A stretch of 64,000 nt of DNA, taken from assembly GCA_025201345.1 (NCBI GenBank), contig JAIXMG010000011.1:186001-250000 (forward strand), in the 5' to 3' direction. Shown here piece after piece: positions 25,129-34,655 of the stretch. Every line of letters begins with the position of its first letter. Position 1 is the first letter of the stretch. This stretch comes from Thamnidium elegans. Taxonomy: Eukaryota > Mucoromycota > Mucoromycetes > Mucorales > Mucoraceae. Under the pieces are notes generated by a model. That model ran no database searches. It was not told where the DNA came from and was given only the letters and a program-made list of their open reading frames with translations. The position numbers were made by a program, and so were the translations under genes.

Positions 25129-26193
25129 TGTAAGAAGAAAAAAAAAATGCAAGTTAGCAATTGAAAAAAGAAAAAGAAAAAACCCTTACAGGTTAGAACC
25201 ACGCGTTTTATTATTGCCTAAGGTGTGGAGAAATACGTTTGATTTAACACAGAAAAATTAATAAAAATAGGTGAATACGATTAAATGTCTAATAACGTTT
25301 ATTTCTTATTTTAATTGTAAAAGTCAATCCCGGTCAAAGGGATTGCTAACTATGATTTCTTATTTATCAAATCTAAATGTAACGATTAATCACAATAGTG
25401 TGACCACTATTACAAAAGACTATCTAGTGACTTTTATAGCTTGAGGATCTTGATTTCTAGATCCTGCGCTTTTTTTATATACAAGATTCATTTTGATACC
25501 TAACGTTTGTTATGATTTATAATCGATGGTTCATCGATTATTATATATTCTATTTTATGTGTGATTTTACCACACACACATCTACTAAGCATAATGCAAT
25601 AAGTTATTTTTATTTAAATGTATTACATATTCTTAGTGAGTTGATATTAGTACATAAAAAAGATTACATTGTGATATATTTTTAATAAACGTTTTAAAAA
25701 CAAGATGATGTTTATTATCTAAAAAGAAAGAGTCGTTATTTATATAAAAAAAAGATTTCAATGACAGTTGAATCAGGCAATGACAGAAATAGGGGTTTAT
25801 GGATAATCGCTAGTATTCATAACAAACATAACAAAAAATGGAAATGAACGGGCCGAGATATTTGCAGTAATATTTAAATAGGTTATTTTCGTAACAGTAT
25901 CACGAACATCTTCTATAAGGAAAATCAACAGATTTATTCCTAGTAAATCGGTACTTATCAAATCAAAAGGTTAGATATATCGCTCATATATATCTAAATT
26001 AATTTAACTGTTTGGCTTTTAACAAGTATAAGATGGACTTGGAGTAGTTCTTTTTAGCCTTATCGATATTCATTTTTTGATGGACCGGACATCAATATTT
26101 ATACCGGAATTTCCGGACTGTTTCGGTCCGAATTCAACGAAGTTTTATTTATGACTTATGTTCTTTTTTTAAGTTTAAAAAATCATCAAAAAA
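25129..26193. other. Intergenic, AT-rich, upstream of tRNA-Lys
   Basis: Apart from the possible extra exon near 25190-25260, I see nothing but AT-rich sequence with short inverted segments (TATAATCGATGGTTCATCGATTATTATA near 25520). Confidence 0.45.
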
Positions 26194-26266
26194 GCCTAGC
26201 TAGCTCAATCGGTAGAGCGTGAGACTCTTAATCTCAAGGTTGGGGGTTCGACCCCCCCGTTGGGCT
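26194..26266 (+). tRNA. tRNA-Lys (anticodon CTT)
   Basis: A full cloverleaf, 73 nt, no intron. Acceptor stem GCCTAGC pairs with GTTGGGC (with G-U pairs). The D-loop is AGCTCAATCGGTAGAGC. Anticodon stem TGAGA/TCTCA flanks loop CTCTTAA, giving CTT. The T arm is GGGGGTTCGACCCCC. A T-rich run follows (TTTCATATTTTTTTG), which is the usual Pol III terminator context. Confidence 0.95.
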
Positions 26267-26369
26267 TTCATATTTTTTTGTTTTGTTCGAGTGTAGTGTA
26301 TGTAGCTTTGTTACACAATCCCCTTGTTAGAATTTGGTATGTGGTAGAGAAATAAAATGTAAGTTTAAA

Positions 26370-26721
26370 TGAGCACACCAGTTCCTGTTTTATAAGTAGA
26401 GCGGCCCAAGTAATAAAGTACAATGGAAAGTAAGATCAAGTTGTTGACAAAATATGAATTGGTTTTTATTAGATTGTGTCAACAACTTGATCTTATACTT
26501 CTCTTTATTTATAAAAGACCTTTAAGTTAGCTCTTTTATTCTATATTTTATTTTGTTCCTGAATTCCTCTTGGATCTTACTTTTCGTTGTGCTTTTTTTT
26601 TTTTTTACTTTAGTACTTGGGCCATTCTGCTTATAAAACAGAAACTGGTGTGCTCACTTTTCTTACCATTACTTTATCATACTCTTTTTACACTTTTACC
26701 GCACTTGTCTATTGATTAACA
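26370..26721. repeat. Folded-back LTR fragment of the gypsy family, beside tRNA-Lys
   Basis: Two pieces of an LTR related to the 436-bp LTRs at 34184 and 40919 lie tail to tail. The right piece (minus strand from 26721, starting TGTTAATCAAT exactly like the LTR edge) covers the first 270 or so bases. The left piece (plus strand from 26370, GAGCACACCAGTTCCTG) has an internal deletion that joins two TAAGATC motifs. The centre is a 19-bp perfect inverted repeat, 26431-26449 against 26477-26495. Divergence from the intact LTRs shows an older insertion. Confidence 0.85.
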
Positions 26722-26814
26722 CCATGTTTTTTTTAGTCAATTTTGGAAGGTGACAGGCTTTCAAACAACCGTTTCGATATTAGCAATTTAGAACACACAA
26801 GATTTTTATTATTA

Positions 26815-28767
26815 TTATATACATAAAATAGTTTGGATCAAATCTTTCGGATCCAACACGGAAACGGGTCTAAACTGATCCGAGAATTTTCTATATAAAT
26901 ACAAGTTAACATACATTAAACTACCGAATAAAAGATTCACTGTTAAACAATCTTCTTCTTCTTCATACGCATCCTCCAATCGAGTTACTACTAAATAATC
27001 CAAAGAAACACGGTAGTGACTTTTACTACCATTGGCAGTCATCACTTTCAGAACAAAAAACGGGCTTGACCATCCCAATTTACACGTCTGCACTCTTACG
27101 GGCGTGACATCCAAATGCAGCCGTTCTAGTTTCGTCTCTTGCATATCGACCGTAAACGCATTCGCACTAAACCAGCCGCAATGAAACCACAGCGAAAGAT
27201 ATTTTAGCGATGGGAACACGCTGGATGCCACCGGTAACATGTCTTTTTCTATACAAAGCGCATTTCCCGCCGTGATGTCGAGACAACGAATACCGCCGTG
27301 TGTAGTCGTAATACCTCTTTTAAGGAACGAGTTCTTTTTCGAGTAGTTTTTTGAAAGATGTACGTTTACTTTCTGTAAATTTTGAAACTGTTGAATGGTA
27401 TCTTGGAATATTTTCGGCACCACATGGATCAGCACCCACATGCCGAACGTGTCAAATGTCAAGCTGGTGATATCATCCAATATCTCGTTCATATGTCCCA
27501 AATACTTTAAAGACCGATTTCTTAAACTGCCTTCGTGCTGAATAAAATGTGTAAATGATGCTGTACGAACCAGCGTATGATGCTGGTTGACTTCAGATCC
27601 CATCTCAAACACAAAATTGCGAATATTGCTAAACATGTTATTGTAATCCAGACCTGTCTCAGGGCTATTGTTGTTGATGACCAGCTGAACATGCCGTTCT
27701 ACTTTGCCTTGATGCAAAGGTAATTGATGGTACAACTTTTGCAATATACTGTTTACATACTCATTTTCTTCATTATAATTTATCTGAACAGACCGAAAAC
27801 TAAACATCTTTCGCGCACACAAGAAATCCAAAAAATCATGGCTAAATATATGTTTCTGCACTTGGTTCCATTCTTCTACATTGGTGCGGTTGACTCCAAT
27901 AGCTACGTTTTCTAGTTTAGACATATGCTGTATAATAAACTCGATCGTAAACGCACAGAAGCTTGCCATTGTAATCTTGAGCGACTGTAACGCTCTCAAT
28001 TTCTTTTCAAAGCTATCTCTGTCTCCTCCGCGCTGTATAAACCGGTCCATCACACATCCGACATCTTCTCTTGTCACATAGACGTCTAAAGCCTCTAGCC
28101 TCTGACAATGCTCAATAATCGGTAAGCAAGACTCCAGATTACAAATCTCTCTCGATACCACCTTTATATTATTCAGCCTTGGAAACGATGTCAAATAGGC
28201 TTTTAAACCGCCCATACTTTGCGTTACATCATTATGCTCGTACAAAATAAGCTGCTTGATACGTCGCCGTAAACTATAGTTGGTCTGTAAATAAATCTTT
28301 CGTTTATCCGGGTGAAGCCAACCCGAATCCACTCGAAACAGTTCAAGATTAGCCCATTGACTTAACATGGCATCAATCACTTGTTGTTTTAAAAAGTACT
28401 CTAGTTCTATGCAGTTGCCAGATATGACAAGTTCCGTTACATTGGGAAAGTGGTTGATGATCGTTTGAATGGCATCTGATTCTAATAGTTTGCGTGCTCG
28501 ATCGGGGGGTGTGTAAGTACTGCCAATACGAATCGTCTTGACTGACCCAAACGAGGCCGCTGTACCATAAGTTATAACGCACGAAATAAACTTTTGTACA
28601 TCATAACAGCTGGCCAATACTATGTGCTCTAAAAATGAACGTTGTGCTGGCAAATACCACCGCACACAAACAAATTGACACTCTCTTTGACTGCAAGTGG
28701 GCAATTTATTAAATATAGTTTCCCATATTTCTGCTGGTATATTATCAATATTAGATAATTTCGTCAT
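26815..28767 (-). CDS. F-box protein with LRR-like repeats
   Basis: A single uninterrupted exon of 650 codons. Residues 5-45 match the F-box that docks to Skp1 in SCF ubiquitin ligases (IPAEIWETIFNKLPTCSQ, then CQFVCVRWYLPAQ). The rest has regularly spaced Leu-rich stretches typical of the degenerate leucine-rich repeats in fungal F-box proteins, for example VTELVISGN, LRALQSLKITM, FPSLKYLSLWF and LERLHLDV. The target cannot be told. The start is the first Met of the frame and sits directly before the F-box. The lack of introns contrasts with its neighbours but is common in expanded F-box families. Confidence 0.85.
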   Translation of the reverse strand: MTKLSNIDNIPAEIWETIFNKLPTCSQRECQFVCVRWYLPAQRSFLEHIVLASCYDVQKFISCVITYGTAASFGSVKTIRIGSTYTPPDRARKLLESDAIQTIINHFPNVTELVISGNCIELEYFLKQQVIDAMLSQWANLELFRVDSGWLHPDKRKIYLQTNYSLRRRIKQLILYEHNDVTQSMGGLKAYLTSFPRLNNIKVVSREICNLESCLPIIEHCQRLEALDVYVTREDVGCVMDRFIQRGGDRDSFEKKLRALQSLKITMASFCAFTIEFIIQHMSKLENVAIGVNRTNVEEWNQVQKHIFSHDFLDFLCARKMFSFRSVQINYNEENEYVNSILQKLYHQLPLHQGKVERHVQLVINNNSPETGLDYNNMFSNIRNFVFEMGSEVNQHHTLVRTASFTHFIQHEGSLRNRSLKYLGHMNEILDDITSLTFDTFGMWVLIHVVPKIFQDTIQQFQNLQKVNVHLSKNYSKKNSFLKRGITTTHGGIRCLDITAGNALCIEKDMLPVASSVFPSLKYLSLWFHCGWFSANAFTVDMQETKLERLHLDVTPVRVQTCKLGWSSPFFVLKVMTANGSKSHYRVSLDYLVVTRLEDAYEEEEDCLTVNLLFGSLMYVNLYLYRKFSDQFRPVSVLDPKDLIQTILCI

Positions 28768-28942
28768 ATTTCCTTATAGTAGCAAAAAGAGAGGGAAATA
28801 TGCTTCAAAGCTTTTTTTTTTTTTTTTTTAGTGGACCTTAGAGGTGACTGTTGTAGCTTGTGCAAATTGGGTGGTTTCCCCCCACTAATAGAAATTATGC
28901 CAAAGTAAATATATGGATTGCGCTTGCTAATAGTAGATAGTA

Positions 28943-28968
28943 CTCTCTCTCTCTCTCTCTCTCTCTCT
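28943..28968. repeat. (CT)13 microsatellite
   Basis: Uninterrupted CT dinucleotides upstream (about 180 bp) of the F-box gene start. Confidence 0.95.
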
Positions 28969-29885
28969 TTAGTAGTAGTCTTTGCAACAAACCTAATTCC
29001 CATTCTATCCCAAAAATAACTGGAACTCTCCAGTAAGAAATAAATATAAAAAAGATATTTAAAAGGAAATCGATCTTTTTTTTTTTTTTGTTCAAAATAA
29101 ATAAATATATGCTTCAAACTGCTTTTAGCAAAATTTATTTGACATTCAAGCACAACTCCCTGTCGATCGAAATAGGGTTTCTACATACATTCAAAAAGAG
29201 CGCGTACCAATATTCGATCAACAGAGACTTTTTAAAAAAAAAAAAATTCTTCTAGACGAATCAATTCAGCTTAAATATACTAGATGAAATGGTTATTGAT
29301 GAAAGAGCCTCACTGTATAAGTATAAATGTACACACTCAATTATTCCCGGCATAAGGGAGTAATGTTTGTTGTTTGACCCCATTTCCGATGTTTAGAAAA
29401 TTTAACTCCTATGTTGACTCCTGATTTCTACTGTTGTTACTCAAGAGTTCTCGAGGACTGCATTTTTCATTTGAACAAAGTGTCCAAAGTATGTATATTA
29501 ACTATGCATTTCATATAATGTCAGAAAAAAAAAAATCTTTTTTTTTGGGGGGGGGGATATCTAAAGCTAAGCAAAAAAAAAAAAAAAGAGATACAAAGTA
29601 TAACACATTTTCTTTTTCTTTTCTTTTTTTTTTTAAAAAAAAATTGCTATGATGAGTGTCATTTACTGAATAACATAACTCAAATATGAACCCCTTGTTT
29701 GTTCATATAACTCGTCATAATTTCAATTTGCATACCTCTTTTTGACATATATAACCCAGAGCCCAGAACCAGTGTTTCTAATGTCCAATCTATGCACATA
29801 TCAGATTGTAAGAATGTGGTTCTATACCTTTCAAGTAAACCTTTTTTCTAAAATGTTACTGTAAAAAAAAAAAAGGGTGTTTTTT

Positions 29886-30548
29886 ACAACTTTTGCAAAA
29901 ATGATGTCGCAAAAACTTAAAAAGTGTCGTAAAAATAAATAAACATTGTATGCGAGCAAGCTGTTTTCATGTTCTTCTTAGAAGAATATAATTTAGTCTC
30001 GAGAAAACATATAGATCCATTCTAGAAAGCTAGTTCTACTCGTGCTTGTTAGAAGTCATCCAAACTTTCTCTACATCCAATCAAGTAATATGAGGCAAAT
30101 AGAATGCCATTGGAAGTAATTTTGTTTAATAATAGCTTTATTGCTCGTGACTTTAGGATTCTATACAATTAGGCGAGCCTTTTATATGTATATATATATA
30201 TATATGAGACCTTGATACGTGGTCAACCCGAAAAAAAAACAATAATTAAAATAAAATATTTTTGTATCCATACTGGGAGTACAAAGTACCATATGTGCAT
30301 GAAATACCGAGAAAGAAGTAAAATACAAAAATAAAGAAAGGGGTTCTATAAAGTAGTAATAAAAGGACGTCCTTCACAAACAGTATAAGCTTGTGGAGTC
30401 AACTCGATGTACCTATTTTGTTTTGGGGTCAACTGTGTAAATAAACAATGTATCAAAACAAAATACAACACTCTTGTGTGCGGTACTCTTTTTTAACGAC
30501 ACGCAACACTTTAACCTTTTTTGCGACATCATCTTGGCAAAGATGTAT
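29886..30548. repeat. Possible MITE-like element with imperfect inverted ends
   Basis: The left end CTTTTGCAAAAATGATGTCG (from about 29891) and the reverse complement of the right end (CTTTGCCAAGATGATGTCG, from about 30543) are similar. Both continue with GCAAAAA and a GTGTCGT block. The inner 570 bp has no coding sequence. No target-site duplication was recognised. Confidence 0.4.
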
Positions 30549-30921
30549 CCTTATATTTCGCCCTCCTTGAAGTCTTTCTGCCATCATTTATGTAAGATCT
30601 CCTTTTATACGAAATGTATAGATTAATTTCGTAAAAATACGCAAAAAAAAAAATCCTGTCGCTTAGTCGGGGAGAATAAAGATGTGATTTATATTAAAAT
30701 TATGCAGTGTTTGTATATATACAAGAGAGGTCATGGGAAATAATAGAACATTACGCCGAGAGGGAAAATAGAGCAAATGAGATGTCCTGTGATGATACGA
30801 AATAACGTTTGTCGATCAGTCATAATATCACTAAGCAACATGCAGATCTTTTTTTTTTCCAGCTTTTTTTTTTTCATTTCGTCCCTTTACTTTATGTCTG
30901 TTACATGTACTAATCGACAAG

Positions 30922-30962
<41 letters not shown>

Positions 30963-31151
30963 AAAATATTAATTTTATAGAACGATAGAAATGGGATCGA
31001 ATAATTTTTTGTATATTCGTACGTAATGCACATAAACAAAATATAAAAAAGACGGACATACCGAGAACTTTGACCTAAACCGGGACCGAGAATAAAAAGT
31101 AAGGGGTTCGTTTGTATTTATTATTCGACAGGGAGTTATTCTATCTTTAAT

Positions 31152-31152
31152 A

Positions 31153-31189
<37 letters not shown>
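31152..31189. repeat. (CA)n-(TA)n compound microsatellite
   Basis: An uninterrupted run of CA followed directly by TA dinucleotides. Confidence 0.95.
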
Positions 31190-31230
31190 CAATACCTCAA
31201 ACCCAAGGAAAAAAGAAAAAAAAAAGAGAG

Positions 31231-31295
31231 GTGAGAATAGGTGAGAATAGGTGAGAATAGGTGAGAATAGGTGAGAATAGGTGAGAATAGGTGAG
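31231..31295 (+). repeat. 10-bp minisatellite, six perfect copies
   Basis: GTGAGAATAG is repeated six times with no mismatch (31231-31290), then a partial copy GTGAG. It lies about 800 bp upstream of the APSES gene start. Confidence 0.97.
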
Positions 31296-32108
31296 TTTCA
31301 TCATATTTTGAGGAGAAAAACTATTGTGTAGAAATCATAAAAAAAATAAAAAAATAAAAGTAGCAGGCCACTTTCCAACTTGATACATTTTTTCTGTGGA
31401 ATTTAACCACGTACCCTCCCGCACTTTTCACAAAAAAAAAAAAAAAAAATTTCTAGAAGGTATGAAATTTTATTATAGCTTAGAGTGATGGAAAGAAAAT
31501 TAATCAAGTCTTTTATGTATTATTTACGTACGTATAGTATATATAAACAAGACCTTTTTTTTTTTTTAGGGGCCAAAAAAAAAAAGAAAAAAAAGGTTAA
31601 ACAAGAAGAGAATTATTTTAACTAATATTAAAATACAAAGCTAATAATTATAAACATATATGTAGAAATACTCACCGAGATATTATAATCAAATGATGCC
31701 ATGAATTAAAAAAAATTCAATAAGCGTTCAAAAAAAAATTGTATGGTACGAAAAAATGATCTACAAAAAAGGTACAAAAAAAAAAATTATGGCGCATCAC
31801 ATTCTTTAAAAAAAAAAAAAAAGAGCATAAATTAACATTTCTCGGATCCCTCAACCTATTAGCAAAAAAAAAAAACTCCTACACCTTTGTTTAGTCTTTT
31901 TTAAACCTGAAAAAAGCCATTTCTTTTTTTTGATTGTAATACTCCTTTTTTTTTTCTTTTTTTTTTTCTTTTTTTTTTTGCTGACTCCGGACTTATAACA
32001 CTTTTTTTTTCTTTTTCTTTTGCTTCTACTTCTTTTCGTTTTTAACCTTTTTTTTTTTTTTTTTTCTTATAAAACTTAAAAAAAAAAACTTAATAAAATA
32101 CTCGAATT

Positions 32109-32871
32109 ATGGAGACCGCTACTTCTACTCCTATAAATGATAATGATTGCCCGAGATTTAGGCCTTTTGCGTCCCCTACTCAGCGTATGATTAAAGTAAA
32201 AAAGGCTAAATACTCTACTTCTCTAGACCCAAGAGGTTACATTCCAGGTAAAAATGCATACAAAAAAAAACAAAACAAAATATATTTACCATTGTATCTC
32301 ATATAGTTTACGAGTATCTTATCAATGGACAACCCATTATGTGGGATAGAGAATCAGGTAAAAATATTAATCTTTCTCCTCTCTTTCTCACTTTTTCTCA
32401 CTTCCGTTGTATTCTAAATTAGGATATGTCCATTTTACCGGTATTTGGAAATCTTTAGGTAACTCAAAAGCCGATATTGTCAAAATGGTTGATTCGAATC
32501 CCGAGTTAAAGGTTAAAAAGATTCGAGGAGGTTTTCTCAAAATACAAGGAACTTGGTAAGGTATTAAATAAACTAGATAAAATTTCAAAACTAACACTCA
32601 CTGTAATTTTTTTTTTTTTTTAGGATTCCTTATGAATATGCATATATACTTTGTAAAAGAACCGCTTGGGTCGTAAGAAAAGACCTTGTTGCCATATTTG
32701 GCCCTCGTTTTGTTAACGATGCACTCGACCCTTCTCATCCAGAATACGGTTGTCTTTTACTTGATCCTAGTCAAAAGGGTTCGTCACTTCGTAGAAATAG
32801 TTTTACGACTATGCGTCAATCAAGCAATCACCCTTATAAACGTGATTTCATGCGTAACAGTAAAACCACCG

Positions 32872-32906
<35 letters not shown>

Positions 32907-33449
32907 GAAAAACCCACTCAAACTATCTTACCTCGTCAAAATAAATACAAGGCCATTTCAAATATGTCACTTTCAAGACTATTAAATAATCAATCTTCGG
33001 ATGGTGATTCGTCTGATCAAGAAGACTCTATGCAGCATAGTAAAGCCTTTATCACCGGCTCACCAAGTACAACTCCATCACCTACTTTTCGGGTTGTTCC
33101 AACTTTTGATACTGCAAATAAATGGTCTGATCCTACAACAAGATTACTACCTCCAATTTATACTTCTACAAGTGATCAATACCCGTTAAAACCAAGCGAA
33201 TCTGAACCTCGTATTACACCCGTATATAGCCCTACTTGGTCTCCCGTCTCTCCTATATCTTCTGAGGACTCATCATCATCTACACCGGGTCATGCAAAAG
33301 ATATCATCGACACAATTAATGCAACTATTTTATTACAGAGATTGTCTCAAGATGATGGAGCTCGACCATTTAAGCCGATGCATCCTGACTCTATTCCTAG
33401 CAAAGTTATGGTTGGAAACCAAGAATTTAGAATTTGCTGGAATAATTAA
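32109..33449 (+). CDS. APSES/KilA-N domain transcription regulator (Xbp1/Bqt4-like)
   Basis: Four exons join in phase: 32109-32247, 32307-32357, 32423-32555 and 32624-33449, giving about 382 residues. The DNA-binding APSES/KilA-N domain spans roughly residues 45-150. It reads VYEYLINGQPIMWDRESG, then YVHFTGIWKSLGNSKADIVK, IRGGFLKIQGTWIPYEYA and LVAIFGPRFVNDAL. All its introns fall inside the domain, at conserved-looking glycine or tryptophan codons. The C-terminal half is disordered and Ser/Thr/Pro-rich and includes a run of Thr encoded by ACT repeats (about 32872-32903). No ankyrin repeats are present, unlike Swi4/Mbp1, so it is nearer to the Xbp1/Bqt4-like branch. It presumably acts in the nucleus; targets are unknown. 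Confidence 0.88.
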
Positions 33450-33955
33450 TCTCTTTTCTTCTTATTTTTTGTACATATACACACTCTCTCTCTTTCTCTC
33501 TCTATACTCTCTATTATACGTTTTACTGTCTATTATTTAAATAAAAATTGAGGACATTCAGTTCCTAATTTAAAAAAAAAATAAAAAAAAATCTGTAAAT
33601 ATTATGAAAATCATTAGATAAACAACTATTCTTCTATTATACGTGTGGTAGTAAAATAAATAATCTTATCGAATTAAATTGTGACACATTATGTTTGGAC
33701 AGATATATCATATCAGAAAATTAACTTTAATATAAAACACCATGGTAAAAAAACACAATTCATAATATATATTAATACATATATCGTTTTATAAAATTAA
33801 ATTTAAACCTTATTATAGTTTTACGAACAACAAAGGTAAAATGTCAAAACGAGGTGTTCGTAGCCGCAAAACGTGATATACACGTGACTATCACATGTTT
33901 TATATTTTATTTTTTGATATATATAAATTTAAATTAACACAACTAAACATCAAAT
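33450..33955. other. APSES gene 3' region and tRNA-Leu upstream flank
   Basis: AT-rich; no coding sequence is seen. Confidence 0.5.
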
Positions 33956-34039
33956 AGTATCTTGGCCGAGTGGTCTAAGGCGGTGGACTTAAGATCCCCT
34001 CCTCGATAGAGGGCGTGGGTTCAAACCCCACAGATACTA
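33956..34039 (+). tRNA. tRNA-Leu (anticodon TAA)
   Basis: A class II cloverleaf, 84 nt. Acceptor AGTATCT pairs fully with AGATACT, discriminator A. The D arm is GCCGAGTGGTCTAAGGC. The anticodon loop CTTAAGA gives TAA; its stem GTGGA/TCCCC has one T-C mismatch. The long variable arm is CCTCGATAGAGG and the T arm GTGGGTTCAAACCCCAC. There is no intron. A T-rich stretch follows (ATCTTTTTG). Confidence 0.94.
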
Positions 34040-34183
34040 ATATCTTTTTGCCTTCCTTTGGGCGGAGTTTGTTTTTATTTTTCTTTATTGCCATGAAATT
34101 ATTTTAATAGATGAAAGTTACTGTCAGAGTTCAGCCGTTACGGCTTACCTTCGCTGCATTAATTTTTGAATTTCCAAGTGTGG

Positions 34184-34619
34184 TGTTAATCAATCGATAG
34201 TGTGGTAAAGTGTAAAAAGAGTATAATAAGGTAATAGTAAGAAAAGTGAGCACCAGTTCCTGTTTTATAAGTAGAACGACTTAAATAATAAAGTAGAATA
34301 AAAGATTTAGGTAAAAAGTACAATGGAAAGTAAGATCCAAGGGAATTCAAGTACAAAATAAAATAAAGTAATAAAGATAAAATAAAAGAGCTTGATTTTA
34401 AAGGTCTTTTATAAAATAAAGGAAGTATAAGATTAAATTGTTTACAAAAAGTGAATTATATTTTATTAAATAAAAGTTGAAGGTATTTATATCATTTTTA
34501 GTTTTCTTAATTAGGTTTTTAAATTTATAACAACCATGGAGGTTTGATTTCTTGTGTTAGGACAACAAGGACGATCCTTGTTAACATTATTTTATCAGAA
34601 AGAGGTAGTTTGTGTAACA
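34184..34619 (-). repeat. 3' LTR of the gypsy element (436 bp)
   Basis: In element orientation it starts TGTTACACAAAC and ends GATTAACA, giving TG...CA ends and a short TGTTA/TAACA terminal inversion. I could find no difference from the 5' LTR. No clear polypurine tract lies immediately upstream (34620-34655), which is unusual. Confidence 0.95.
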
Positions 34620-34655
34620 TATGGTGCGTGCTGGAGAAGTTTAGACCCTAAACGT

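Larger units (their letters stand above)
28768..32108. other. 3.3-kb gene-poor region with simple repeats
   Basis: I find no convincing coding sequence on either strand; the open frames are homopolymer-driven. It contains a (CT)13 tract, a CA/TA microsatellite, a 10-bp minisatellite and an inverted pair listed separately. Long T tracts at 31924-32065 lie just upstream of the APSES gene. Part of this may be that gene's long 5' leader and promoter. Confidence 0.55.

Noticed and set aside
30777..30980. Plus-strand ORF ending in a Lys run
   Set aside because: Generated by a T run and a long A run; no protein-like sequence.
31231..31295. CRISPR-like array
   Set aside because: Units are 10 bp with no spacers; it is a plain minisatellite in a eukaryotic genome.
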